From assembly GCA_958295745.1 (NCBI GenBank), contig OY282370.1:930001-994000 (forward strand): DNA of 64,000 nt. Reading direction: 5' to 3'. A program made the translations under genes and the position numbers. Numbering within the stretch: position 1 is the first letter of the stretch; each line of letters starts with the position of its first letter. This document shows positions 57,370 to 64,000 of this stretch, in pieces. Origin of the DNA: an uncultured Acidimicrobiia bacterium. Its GTDB lineage: Bacteria > Actinomycetota > Acidimicrobiia > Spongiisociales > Spongiisociaceae. Below the pieces are notes generated by a model. It made no database searches, was not told the DNA's origin, and saw only the letters and a list, made by a program, of their open reading frames with translations.

Positions 57370-59301
57370 TCAGGATGACTTGGTCACGTAGTAGTAACGG
57401 TTGATCTGGTCGGGCCGCCAGATGAACCCTTGGATGTCCTGAGAGGTCGCCAAGATGTGATGGGGCTCGGCCAGCCATACCGCCGGAGCGTCGGCCAGCA
57501 TCAGCGCCTGCACGTCGTGGTACAGCTGAGTCCTATCCGGATCGGACGGGCTCAAGAACTTGGCGGCGTTCAGCTTCTCGGTCACTTCGGGGTTCTCGTA
57601 GTTGCTCCGCATGGCGAAGGCGTTCGCCTCCCAGAAGAGCTCCATGTGGTACTGGGGCTCGTTCACCCATGAACCAGACCCGAAGTAGAACAGGAAGAAG
57701 TCCATCGGGTTGATCCGATTGCCTTCCTCGTCCTGGGCGAAGACGTTTTCCCGGAACTGCCCGGAGTTGAGCCTCACGATGTTGACGTCGATCCCGATCT
57801 GCGCCAGGGAGGCCTGCACCACGATGGCCAGCTCGGGCGCAAAGGCCAGGGTGCTGTCTATGAAGAGATCGGCGCTGAAGCCGTCGGGATAACCCGAGGC
57901 GGCCATCAGCTCACGCGCCTTGTCCAGATCCAGGCTGTAGAAGGGAGCGTTCGGGTCGAAGGCCGGGGTGGTCGAGGGGATCGGCCCGCCGCCGCGGCTG
58001 GCCGCGCCGAAGTAGACGCCCTCGATCACGTCGTCGTAGGGATAGGCGTAGGAGATCGCCTGCCGGACGTTCTGGTCGTCGAACGGGGGGCGGGTGGCGT
58101 TCATGTACATGACCGCCTGGTTGTTGCCTCCCACCGTGGTGACCTTCACACCCTCATCGCGCAGGCCGGGAATGGCGGTGACGGGCACCGCCTCGGCGAA
58201 GTCGATCTCGCCGGCGACCAGCAGAGCGGCCTGCTGGGAGGCGTCGGGGATCACCCGCAGGATGATCCGCTCCGCCTGGGCCGCGCCGAGGAAGTAGTCG
58301 TCGTTGCGCCTCAACACGATCTGGACGCCCGGTTCCAGTGACTCCAGGTAGTAGGGGCCGGTGCCCACATCGTTGGTCTTCAGGTAGTTGTGGGCCCACG
58401 GGTCGTCCGTGGTGGCCTTGGTCTGCAAGACCTGCGAGTCGTAGACGGTGACCCCGGCGTTGGAGAGCACGTGCAGCGGGAACGGAGTGGGCTTGTTGAA
58501 GTCGAAGCGGATGTGGTAATCGTCGATGACGGTGATGGCGTCGTCGATGTCACCCTCCGACCCGAAGTCGTAGAGGCCGATCACCGCATGGTCGAACCAG
58601 CCGCCCTTGTCCAGATAGGCAGCCCGACGGAAGCTCCACTTCACGTCCGCGGCGGTCATCTCGTTGCCGCTGTGATGGAACTTCACACCCTGGCGCAGGG
58701 TGAAGACCACAGAGGTGCAGTCCTCGTTGAACTCCCAGCCTTCCGCCAACAGACCCTGGGGGCGGGTGGAGTCGGCCACCAGCACTCCGTCTGCGTTCTC
58801 CACGAGATGGAAGGTGGTGAGCTGGTCGTACATGTTGGCCACCATCTCCGAGGCGCGGGCTTCGAAGTTGCGCCGGGGGTCGATGGTGGAGACATCGCCG
58901 GTGATGGCCCGGACGATGGTCAAACCGGGCACCGGAGCGACCCCTCGCGGCGGGGCTGCCTCAGACGGCGGGGCGCAGCTGCCCCCGGTCAGTTCCTCAC
59001 CGGTCGTGGCCTGGGTGGTGGTCACCTCTTCGTCTGTGATCATGGTGTCGTCTTCGTCCGAGTCTTCGACCATGGCTGCCGTGGTGTCGGGCGTCTCATC
59101 CATGTCATCCATGGCCGCCGTGGTGTCGGGCGTCTCATCCATGTCATCCATGGCCGCCGTGGTGTCGGGCGTCTCGGCCATAGCAGCCGTGGTTGCCGGG
59201 GCATCCGTGGCCGTAGGCTGGTCGGCTTCGTCTCCGCCGCAGGCGGCGGCTACCAGCGCAACAGCCAGGAGCATGGTCATCCAAACACGAAATCTCGTCA
59301 T
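57370..59301 (-). CDS. Peptide/oligopeptide substrate-binding lipoprotein (DppA/OppA-like)
   Basis: 643 residues. Lipoprotein signal MTRFRVWMTMLLAVALVAAAC, then a low-complexity linker rich in Asp, Thr, Ala and Met with the unit MDDMDETPDTTAA repeated, then a family 5 extracellular solute-binding domain from about residue 125: TIDPRRNFEARASEM, VFTLRQGVKFHHSGNEMTAADVKWSFRRA, NDVGTGPYYLESLEPGVQIVLRRNDDYF and VRQAISYAYPYDDVI. I start at ATG 59301 with GGAAGGA upstream. First gene of a seven-gene operon ending in hyuA-hyuB. Confidence 0.95.
   Translation of the reverse strand: MTRFRVWMTMLLAVALVAAACGGDEADQPTATDAPATTAAMAETPDTTAAMDDMDETPDTTAAMDDMDETPDTTAAMVEDSDEDDTMITDEEVTTTQATTGEELTGGSCAPPSEAAPPRGVAPVPGLTIVRAITGDVSTIDPRRNFEARASEMVANMYDQLTTFHLVENADGVLVADSTRPQGLLAEGWEFNEDCTSVVFTLRQGVKFHHSGNEMTAADVKWSFRRAAYLDKGGWFDHAVIGLYDFGSEGDIDDAITVIDDYHIRFDFNKPTPFPLHVLSNAGVTVYDSQVLQTKATTDDPWAHNYLKTNDVGTGPYYLESLEPGVQIVLRRNDDYFLGAAQAERIILRVIPDASQQAALLVAGEIDFAEAVPVTAIPGLRDEGVKVTTVGGNNQAVMYMNATRPPFDDQNVRQAISYAYPYDDVIEGVYFGAASRGGGPIPSTTPAFDPNAPFYSLDLDKARELMAASGYPDGFSADLFIDSTLAFAPELAIVVQASLAQIGIDVNIVRLNSGQFRENVFAQDEEGNRINPMDFFLFYFGSGSWVNEPQYHMELFWEANAFAMRSNYENPEVTEKLNAAKFLSPSDPDRTQLYHDVQALMLADAPAVWLAEPHHILATSQDIQGFIWRPDQINRYYYVTKSS
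59089..59176. repeat. 39-base tandem repeat in the binding-protein linker
   Basis: About 2.3 copies of a 39-base unit encode ETPDTTAAMDDMD in frame. Copy changes would lengthen or shorten the flexible linker by 13 residues without breaking the gene. Confidence 0.85.
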
Positions 59302-59722
59302 CGTTCCTTCCTTTTTCTCGCGGCCTCGGTAGGTACGGCCGTCGATACGGGCCGCCTTGAGCAGCCAATCCAAGCGATCTTACCGCAAGGATGCTAACAC
59401 GGCCCTTTCCCCCCGGGGCAAGAACGGCGGGGATGTCATCCGCCGTATCCCCGCCCCGATTCCTATCTCGCGGCGAAGGGGCCGCCGGACTGCGCCGATG
59501 CGGCGCCGTCACCGTTCGGGTGCGGGAACCGGGGGGAGCAGCACCTCGAAGCCCCCCCCCCCGACGGACAACTTCCCCCCGAACTTCACACCTGCATCCG
59601 GCGAAGGGCCGCCCGGGTGAGAGGGCGCCGCCGGTGGACGAGAACCTCCATGCGGGCGCCGTCATCCGGTATGAGGCCATAGGTCACCGGCGTCGATGAG
59701 CTTCCCGGGTATCCTGCGGCCT
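59302..59722. other. Control region between the divergent transporter operon and M19 gene
   Basis: About 420 bases without a credible gene. It contains a run of 11 C at 59552-59562 that pairs with a G-run (59531-59536) to form a hairpin. The transporter promoter must lie here. TAAGAT at about 59380 on the minus strand is a possible -10. Confidence 0.45.
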
Positions 59723-60694
59723 ATGCCCACCGGGGAATCGAGAACGACGGTAGTCGACGGGGTTTGCCCCGCGATGACCAACCCCGATGCCTGGGACGGC
59801 TGGATCGAGGGAGGGGTCGATATAGCCGCGCCCACCGCCGCCAACTGGGAAGGCCCTGCCGAAACCGAAAAGTTGCTCGCCCAGTGGTCTCGATGGTTGA
59901 AGGAGAACGACCGGCTGGTTGCGGTCGATGAGCCTTCCGACTTCGATGGGTTTCCCGCTCCGGGGAAGCTGGGGGTGGTGATCCATTTTCAGAACACCCT
60001 CCCTTTGGGGGGAGATCTGGCCAATTACGAGCGCTTCCACCGCCAAGGCCTCCGTATGGTGCAGCTCTGCTACAACCGGACCAACCCGGTGGGAGACGGG
60101 TGTCTGGAACCCGGAGACGGCCCTCTCACTTCATTCGGACGCGAAGTGGTGAAAGAGATGAACCGGCTGGGGATGGTGGTGGACCTCTCTCACACCGGGC
60201 GCCGCACCACCTTCGACGCCATGCGGGTCACTTCGGCGCCCCCCGTGTTCTCACACTCCAATGCCGAGGCCCTTTGTTCCAATAGACGCAACATCGACGA
60301 CGAGCAGATCAGGGCGGTTGCGGACCTGGGCGGTTTGATCGGTGTCAACGCCTATCCGGCCTTCGTGAAACAAGGCGGGAAGGGCGTCACCGTGGCCGAT
60401 CTGGTAGACCATATCGACTATCTGGTGGACCTGATCGGGCCTGATCGAGTGGGGCTGGGGCTGGACTTCTGCGAGCTGAGCCCTGATATCCACGCCGAGA
60501 TGATCGCCTCCGGCGAGTGGAGCATCGAGGACTATCCCGACGATTCCGGAACCTTTCCGATAGGCCTGGAGACCCCCGCCCAGATACCAAACATCGAGAA
60601 GGAGCTGGTCGAACGAGGTTATCCCGCCGATGCCATTCGGTCCGTTCTCGGTCACAACTGGATAGACCTCTACAAGAGGGTGTGGGCCGCTTAG
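59723..60694 (+). CDS. M19 membrane-dipeptidase-like protein
   Basis: 323 residues, related to renal-type dipeptidases (COG2355). Recognisable metal-site segments are MVVDLSHTGRRT near 151, PPVFSHSNAEALCSNRRNIDDEQI near 174, and VGLGLDFCE near 245. Near the C-terminus is the family ending RSVLGHNWIDLYKRV. The usual N-terminal His-x-Asp (DGHNDLP) is absent and reads DGVCPAMTN. I start at ATG 59723; an upstream ATG at 59696 adds nine residues. It may act on imported peptides, but the missing ligands make activity uncertain. Confidence 0.85.
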   Translation: MPTGESRTTVVDGVCPAMTNPDAWDGWIEGGVDIAAPTAANWEGPAETEKLLAQWSRWLKENDRLVAVDEPSDFDGFPAPGKLGVVIHFQNTLPLGGDLANYERFHRQGLRMVQLCYNRTNPVGDGCLEPGDGPLTSFGREVVKEMNRLGMVVDLSHTGRRTTFDAMRVTSAPPVFSHSNAEALCSNRRNIDDEQIRAVADLGGLIGVNAYPAFVKQGGKGVTVADLVDHIDYLVDLIGPDRVGLGLDFCELSPDIHAEMIASGEWSIEDYPDDSGTFPIGLETPAQIPNIEKELVERGYPADAIRSVLGHNWIDLYKRVWAA

Positions 60695-60747
60695 CCTGGA
60701 CCCGATGTGCGCCCTCGAGCATTGCGTGGCCGGGGCCGGGAGGGTGA

Positions 60748-61074
60748 AGAGGAAAACGTATCGGAAACGCATCTCTCGACCGGCTCGCCGCACCGTTCGC
60801 CGCAGTCGACCTCGAGGCGGCCCACCGCAACATCTCGGACATGCATCGCCGGCTTCGGGCGAGCCGCATCGACTGCCGCCCGCATACGAAGGTGCATCGC
60901 CTCCCGGACATGGCGCGAAGGCAGGTAAACGCAGGCGCGGTAGGAATCGCCTGCCAGACGCTCGATGAAATGGAGCTGATGATCGACGCCGGGTTCAGTG
61001 GGATCATGTTCACCAACTCGTTGGTGGACGACCTCAAGTTGGCGCTCACGTGGTTCCCTTGGGCTTGTCGATGA
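60748..61074 (+). pseudogene. Fragment of a D-threonine aldolase / D-serine dehydratase-like gene
   Basis: One frame encodes about 108 residues reading LDRLAAPFAAVDLEAAHRN, then RPHTKVHRLPDMARRQVNAGAVGIACQTLDEMELM. This is the N-terminal part of the alanine-racemase-like DSD1/D-threonine aldolase family, including the PLP-lysine motif PHTKVH. A stop at 60745-60747 precedes it, no start codon fits, and it ends after residue 108 of a protein normally near 370. It is a truncated remnant. Confidence 0.75.
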
Positions 61075-61087
61075 TTCAGGCCGGCGG

Positions 61088-62194
61088 TTATCCCACGGTC
61101 TGACGGTCGAGCACGGACGGAGGGCCGGGTGTCGGATCCGCGGCCGGATCGACGTGCACGAAGACGGTTGTCAGAAAGCGCACGTCTCGTTGCAAGGCTT
61201 GCTGGACCTTCTCGCCGATTATGTGTCCATCCGCCACCGTGAGGGTGCCGTCGACTCCGATCGATATATCGGCGTGGAGACGGTGGCCCATCCAGCGAAC
61301 CCGGCAGGAGGTCACGCTCGATACACCGGCGACGGCCGCCGCCTTGTGTTCGATCTCATCGACCAGCTCCGGGTCCACCGCGTCCATCACGCGCCCGTAT
61401 ATCTGCTTGGCCGCCGACCAAAGAACGCGCAGGATGGCGATACCGACCAGTATCCCAATGATCGGGTCGGCCTGTTCGACCCCGAACCAGGCGAAGACCG
61501 CACTGACTGCCACGGCGAGAGAGGTAAGCCCGTCGACCCGGGCATGTTGGCCGTCGGCTACCAGAGCAGCGGATCCGATCTCCCGGCCTATGCGGATGCG
61601 ATAGACCGCCACGAGCTCGTTGCCGACGAACCCGATGACCCCCGCCGCGAACAGTATCCCGATGTAGTTTATGGGGCGGGGGTTGAGGAGGCGGTCGACC
61701 GACTCCCACATGGCGTAGATCGCCGACAGCAGGATCATCAGCACTACGAACAATCCGGCCATGTCCTCTGCTCGTCGATACCCGTAGGTGTATCGGCGGT
61801 TGGCCGCTCGGCTACCCAGCTTGAAGGCGATGAACAGAGGTACGGCGGTCAGGGCGTCCGAGAAGTTGTGAACGGTGTCGGCGAGCAGCGAGACGGAGCC
61901 GGTGAGCCAGACGATTCCGGCCTGGGCCAGGGCGGTCACCATCAAGACGGTGAAGGAGACCTTCAGCGCCGTGATTCCTCGGGCGCTGCTTTCGAGCTCC
62001 GTATCGATGGATTCTGCGTGGTCGTGCGAGTGCAGGCCGAAGAAATCGCTCACCCCGTGTTTGAAGCGAGCCATCCGCGACGGGGCATGGTCGTGGGCGT
62101 GCGGGTGAGGGTGATCGCCGTCATGCGGATGTCGATGATCGTGAACCTGCGGGTGATGATGACCTAGGCCGTCGTCTTGCTTTGGACCGCCCAT
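61088..62194 (-). CDS. Cation diffusion facilitator (Zn/Co/Cd efflux)
   Basis: 368 residues. A His/Asp-rich cytoplasmic N-terminus (GHHHPQVHDHRHPHDGDHPHPHAHDH) binds metal. Six transmembrane helices follow with the metal sites HNFSDAL in helix 2 and HARVDGL in helix 5. The C-terminal cytoplasmic ferredoxin-like domain has HRLHADISIGVDGTLTVADGHII. The start is ATG 62194 with AAAGGATGG upstream. A longer frame to 62473 has no family resemblance. It exports divalent cations by proton exchange. Confidence 0.94.
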   Translation of the reverse strand: MGGPKQDDGLGHHHPQVHDHRHPHDGDHPHPHAHDHAPSRMARFKHGVSDFFGLHSHDHAESIDTELESSARGITALKVSFTVLMVTALAQAGIVWLTGSVSLLADTVHNFSDALTAVPLFIAFKLGSRAANRRYTYGYRRAEDMAGLFVVLMILLSAIYAMWESVDRLLNPRPINYIGILFAAGVIGFVGNELVAVYRIRIGREIGSAALVADGQHARVDGLTSLAVAVSAVFAWFGVEQADPIIGILVGIAILRVLWSAAKQIYGRVMDAVDPELVDEIEHKAAAVAGVSSVTSCRVRWMGHRLHADISIGVDGTLTVADGHIIGEKVQQALQRDVRFLTTVFVHVDPAADPTPGPPSVLDRQTVG

Positions 62195-62228
62195 ACCATC
62201 CTTTGTCGCGGCTTCAACGTGGAAACTG

Positions 62229-62234
62229 ATTGTA
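62229..62234 (-). promoter_or_regulatory. -10 box of the cation efflux gene
   Basis: TACAAT on the minus strand, 34 bases before the start codon, in a locally AT-rich stretch. TTGCAA lies 20 bases upstream as a possible -35 with long spacing. Confidence 0.4.
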
Positions 62235-62348
62235 GACAAGAGATATAGTCGTAGTTGCAAGGGTTGGCGGGGCTGCCATCGCACGGCGGGTGCGCGGGGG
62301 GCGGATCGGTTATGGTTCGGTGCTGTACCCCCGAAAGGAGAAGGCCGG

Positions 62349-63389
62349 TTGCGTAGAGTCCCCACCACATCAGCCCTCGGCGCCGAATTGGTGCCGATGT
62401 TCAGAGACCATATGGAGTTGTGCAAGGTCGGTCCCGGCCAGACCGTCATGGCCTTCACCAACACCCAGAGCAACCCTGCCTACATCACGGCCTTGATGGG
62501 GGCGGTCAAGGTGCTGGGCGCTGATTTCTTCCAGATCATGGTGGCCGCCGACGACTCCTGGATGAAGTCGCGCACCATCGTCGACGCCTGGAAGGGATGC
62601 GATATGGTGGTGGGCTTCCTGGCCAGCATGGGATCGCACTGGATCTACTCCGACGCCCACAACGAAGCTCTGGCCTCGGGTGTCCGCAGCCTCATGATCG
62701 AGGAGCCGGAAGACCATCTGCGCCGCCTTTTCCCCCTTCCCATCATCCGCAGGCGCGGCGAGGCCAGCGTGAAGTACATGGGGACGTCCGACACCATGCG
62801 GGTCTGGTCGGAAGCCGGGACCGACCTCACGGTCCGCTACACGGGCCGGCCCCTCGGATGCCAGTACGGCTACACCGACGAGCCCGGACGTTGGGATCAC
62901 TGGCCGTCGGGGCAGTGCGGAGTCGCTCCGCTGGAAGACTCGGCGGAGGGAACCTTGGTGGTGGACCGCGGCGACGCGTTGCTGCCGATGGGGAAGTACG
63001 CCAACGATCCGATTCGCATGGAACTGAGGGAGGGAAGCATCGTCTCGATCGAGGGAGGCGCCGACGCCCGACTGCTCCAAGACTTCTTCGAGCTTCCCAA
63101 GGACAAGCGGGCCTACGGTCTTTCCCACATCGGCTGGGGGTACGAGCACCGGGCCAACTGGAACGCCCTCGGCCTGCGGTTCTGGGAAGGCGGGGGCGTG
63201 ATGGACACCGAGAGCTACTACGGCAACATGCTGATCGCTTTCGGCGCCAACTTCTTCCGCAAGCTGGGCGGCGAGAACCGGGTGAACTTCCACTTCGATA
63301 TTCCGACCCGCAACCACTCCATATGGATCGGGGACACCCAGATCATCGACCGGGGCAGCTTCGTGGTGCCCGGATTCGAGCTGGAATAG
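62349..63389 (+). CDS. NicX-like protein (2,5-dihydroxypyridine 5,6-dioxygenase family)
   Basis: 346 residues. It matches the NicX family strongly in the second half: QYGYTDEPGRWDHWPSGQCG near 180, EDSAEGTLVVDRGDALLP near 200, YGLSHIGWGYEHRANW near 255, MDTESYYGNMLIAFGANFFRKLGG and HFDIPTRNHSIWI. NicX is a non-haem iron enzyme with an aminopeptidase-like fold that opens the pyridine ring in nicotinate breakdown. The start is TTG 62349, with AAAGGAGAAGG upstream. No other nicotinate gene is in the window, so the substrate may differ. Confidence 0.85.
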   Translation: MRRVPTTSALGAELVPMFRDHMELCKVGPGQTVMAFTNTQSNPAYITALMGAVKVLGADFFQIMVAADDSWMKSRTIVDAWKGCDMVVGFLASMGSHWIYSDAHNEALASGVRSLMIEEPEDHLRRLFPLPIIRRRGEASVKYMGTSDTMRVWSEAGTDLTVRYTGRPLGCQYGYTDEPGRWDHWPSGQCGVAPLEDSAEGTLVVDRGDALLPMGKYANDPIRMELREGSIVSIEGGADARLLQDFFELPKDKRAYGLSHIGWGYEHRANWNALGLRFWEGGGVMDTESYYGNMLIAFGANFFRKLGGENRVNFHFDIPTRNHSIWIGDTQIIDRGSFVVPGFELE

Positions 63390-63462
63390 CCGGGCGGTTC
63401 ATCACCTATCTCGACCGCGCCGCTCGAAGCCGAGGTGCGGCGGCGGTCCTCGAAGGCCGACC

Positions 63463-64000
63463 TTAGATTTCGATCCGAGGCCAGGGCGGCCCGGCGGCGG
63501 CCTGGTCGGCCCAAGCCGAGACGATTCGGATGATCACCCGGGTGGCCCGGTGCATATCCTCCGCGTCCACCCACTCGTTGGGGCCGTAGAAGTTTCCGGC
63601 CAGAGCGCCGAATCCGACCGCGGCCGCGTTCAGGCAGCGTATCGGAAACCGGATGTCCGATGCCACATGAGCCGGGTATACGCCGGGGGCGGTGCCGGTC
63701 TCGGCGGCGATTGCTCGGGCGGCGGCGGCCGCCAGGGGATGATCGCGAGGAATCTCGGCGGGGTTGGACCGTATACCGAACAGCCGGGTGGATAGAGCGC
63801 CCGCCTTCGAAGCCGCCCGATCCAAGCTCCTGTAGACCTCGGCCGCCGTCCCGCGGCGGAACCACACGGCGCCCTCCGCGACCGCCCGTTCCGGGAGCAC
63901 GGTCGGATCGACGCCCGCCGATACCCGGTTCACCGAGCACAGCAGATCGTCTTGGCCGGCCCACCGATCCACGGCGTCCAGAACCCCCCGCAGCCGGTCG
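63463..64000 (-). CDS. M20-family peptidase/deacylase, C-terminal part (partial)
   Basis: The frame enters from the right edge and ends at 63463. The visible part contains the M20 dimerisation domain (LLCSVNRVSAGVDPTVLPERAVAEGAVWFR) and the end of the catalytic domain (SDIRFPIRCLNAAAVGFGALAGNFYGPNEWVDAEDM) with the late metal/active-site His region typical of ArgE/DapE/carboxypeptidase G2 relatives. The N-terminal half is outside the window. It likely hydrolyses N-acyl amino acids or peptides. Confidence 0.88.
   Translation of the reverse strand, partial: DRLRGVLDAVDRWAGQDDLLCSVNRVSAGVDPTVLPERAVAEGAVWFRRGTAAEVYRSLDRAASKAGALSTRLFGIRSNPAEIPRDHPLAAAAARAIAAETGTAPGVYPAHVASDIRFPIRCLNAAAVGFGALAGNFYGPNEWVDAEDMHRATRVIIRIVSAWADQAAAGPPWPRIEI

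Noticed and set aside
59552..59562. C11 run as a phase-variation switch
   Set aside because: It lies in a non-coding control region and no frame is opened or closed by it. An effect on promoter spacing cannot be shown.

Overview
The window is a high-GC bacterial chromosome segment, most likely from an actinobacterium and plausibly from the Acidimicrobiia. The gene orders fit actinobacteria: lexA diverging from a LysM gene, dapF-miaA-miaB-rny, infC-rpmI-rplT-pheST-argF, a 3-methyladenine glycosylase near tyrS, and def-fmt-rsmB-rpe-ribD. The single 16S-23S-5S operon has no tRNA in its spacer and the 23S gene is about 3.1 kb. The 3' end of 16S carries a normal anti-Shine-Dalgarno sequence. No database search was possible, so the taxonomy is inference.

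Layout. 1-6.7 kb: end of a membrane protein, tRNA-Val(CAC), a two-gene ABC exporter, a small metallopeptidase, a tRNA-Gly/Cys/Val(GAC) cluster, dut, and a large one-pass membrane protein. 6.1-7.5 kb: a LysM gene and lexA diverge from a region with three SOS-box-like sequences. 8.0-12.9 kb: dapF, miaA, miaB and rny. 13.0-18.6 kb: the rRNA operon on the minus strand. 18.7-22.2 kb: a CcdA/MazF-type toxin-antitoxin pair, tyrS and an OLD-like ATPase. 22.3-31.0 kb: glycosylase, argF, pheT, pheS, rplT, rpmI, infC, a ribD-ribA fusion and rpe. 31.1-37.5 kb: an AT-rich type III-like restriction-modification operon inserted between rpe and rsmB. 37.6-40.2 kb: rsmB, fmt and def.

40.3-64 kb is accessory and catabolic. 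It has an amidohydrolase, a Gfo/Idh oxidoreductase, a DAO-type FAD oxidoreductase, two paralogous lipoproteins with 14 RCC1-like repeats each, and a decayed IS3-family element between them. After these comes a translationally coupled oligopeptide transporter plus hydantoinase/oxoprolinase operon (dppABCDF-like, then hyuA and hyuB), an M19 dipeptidase-like gene, a D-threonine-aldolase-like remnant, a cation efflux protein, a NicX-like gene and part of an M20 peptidase. Together these suggest a heterotroph that imports and cleaves peptides and cyclic amides.

Most striking: two core genes with non-standard starts fixed by strong Shine-Dalgarno sequences (infC at ATC, def apparently at GTA); a ribD-ribA fusion without an obvious RibD reductase domain; two AT-rich defence-type insertions inside conserved gene clusters; the paired 14-repeat lipoproteins with a segmental duplication and IS wreckage between them; and a minus-strand promoter-like module repeated in two gene-free gaps.
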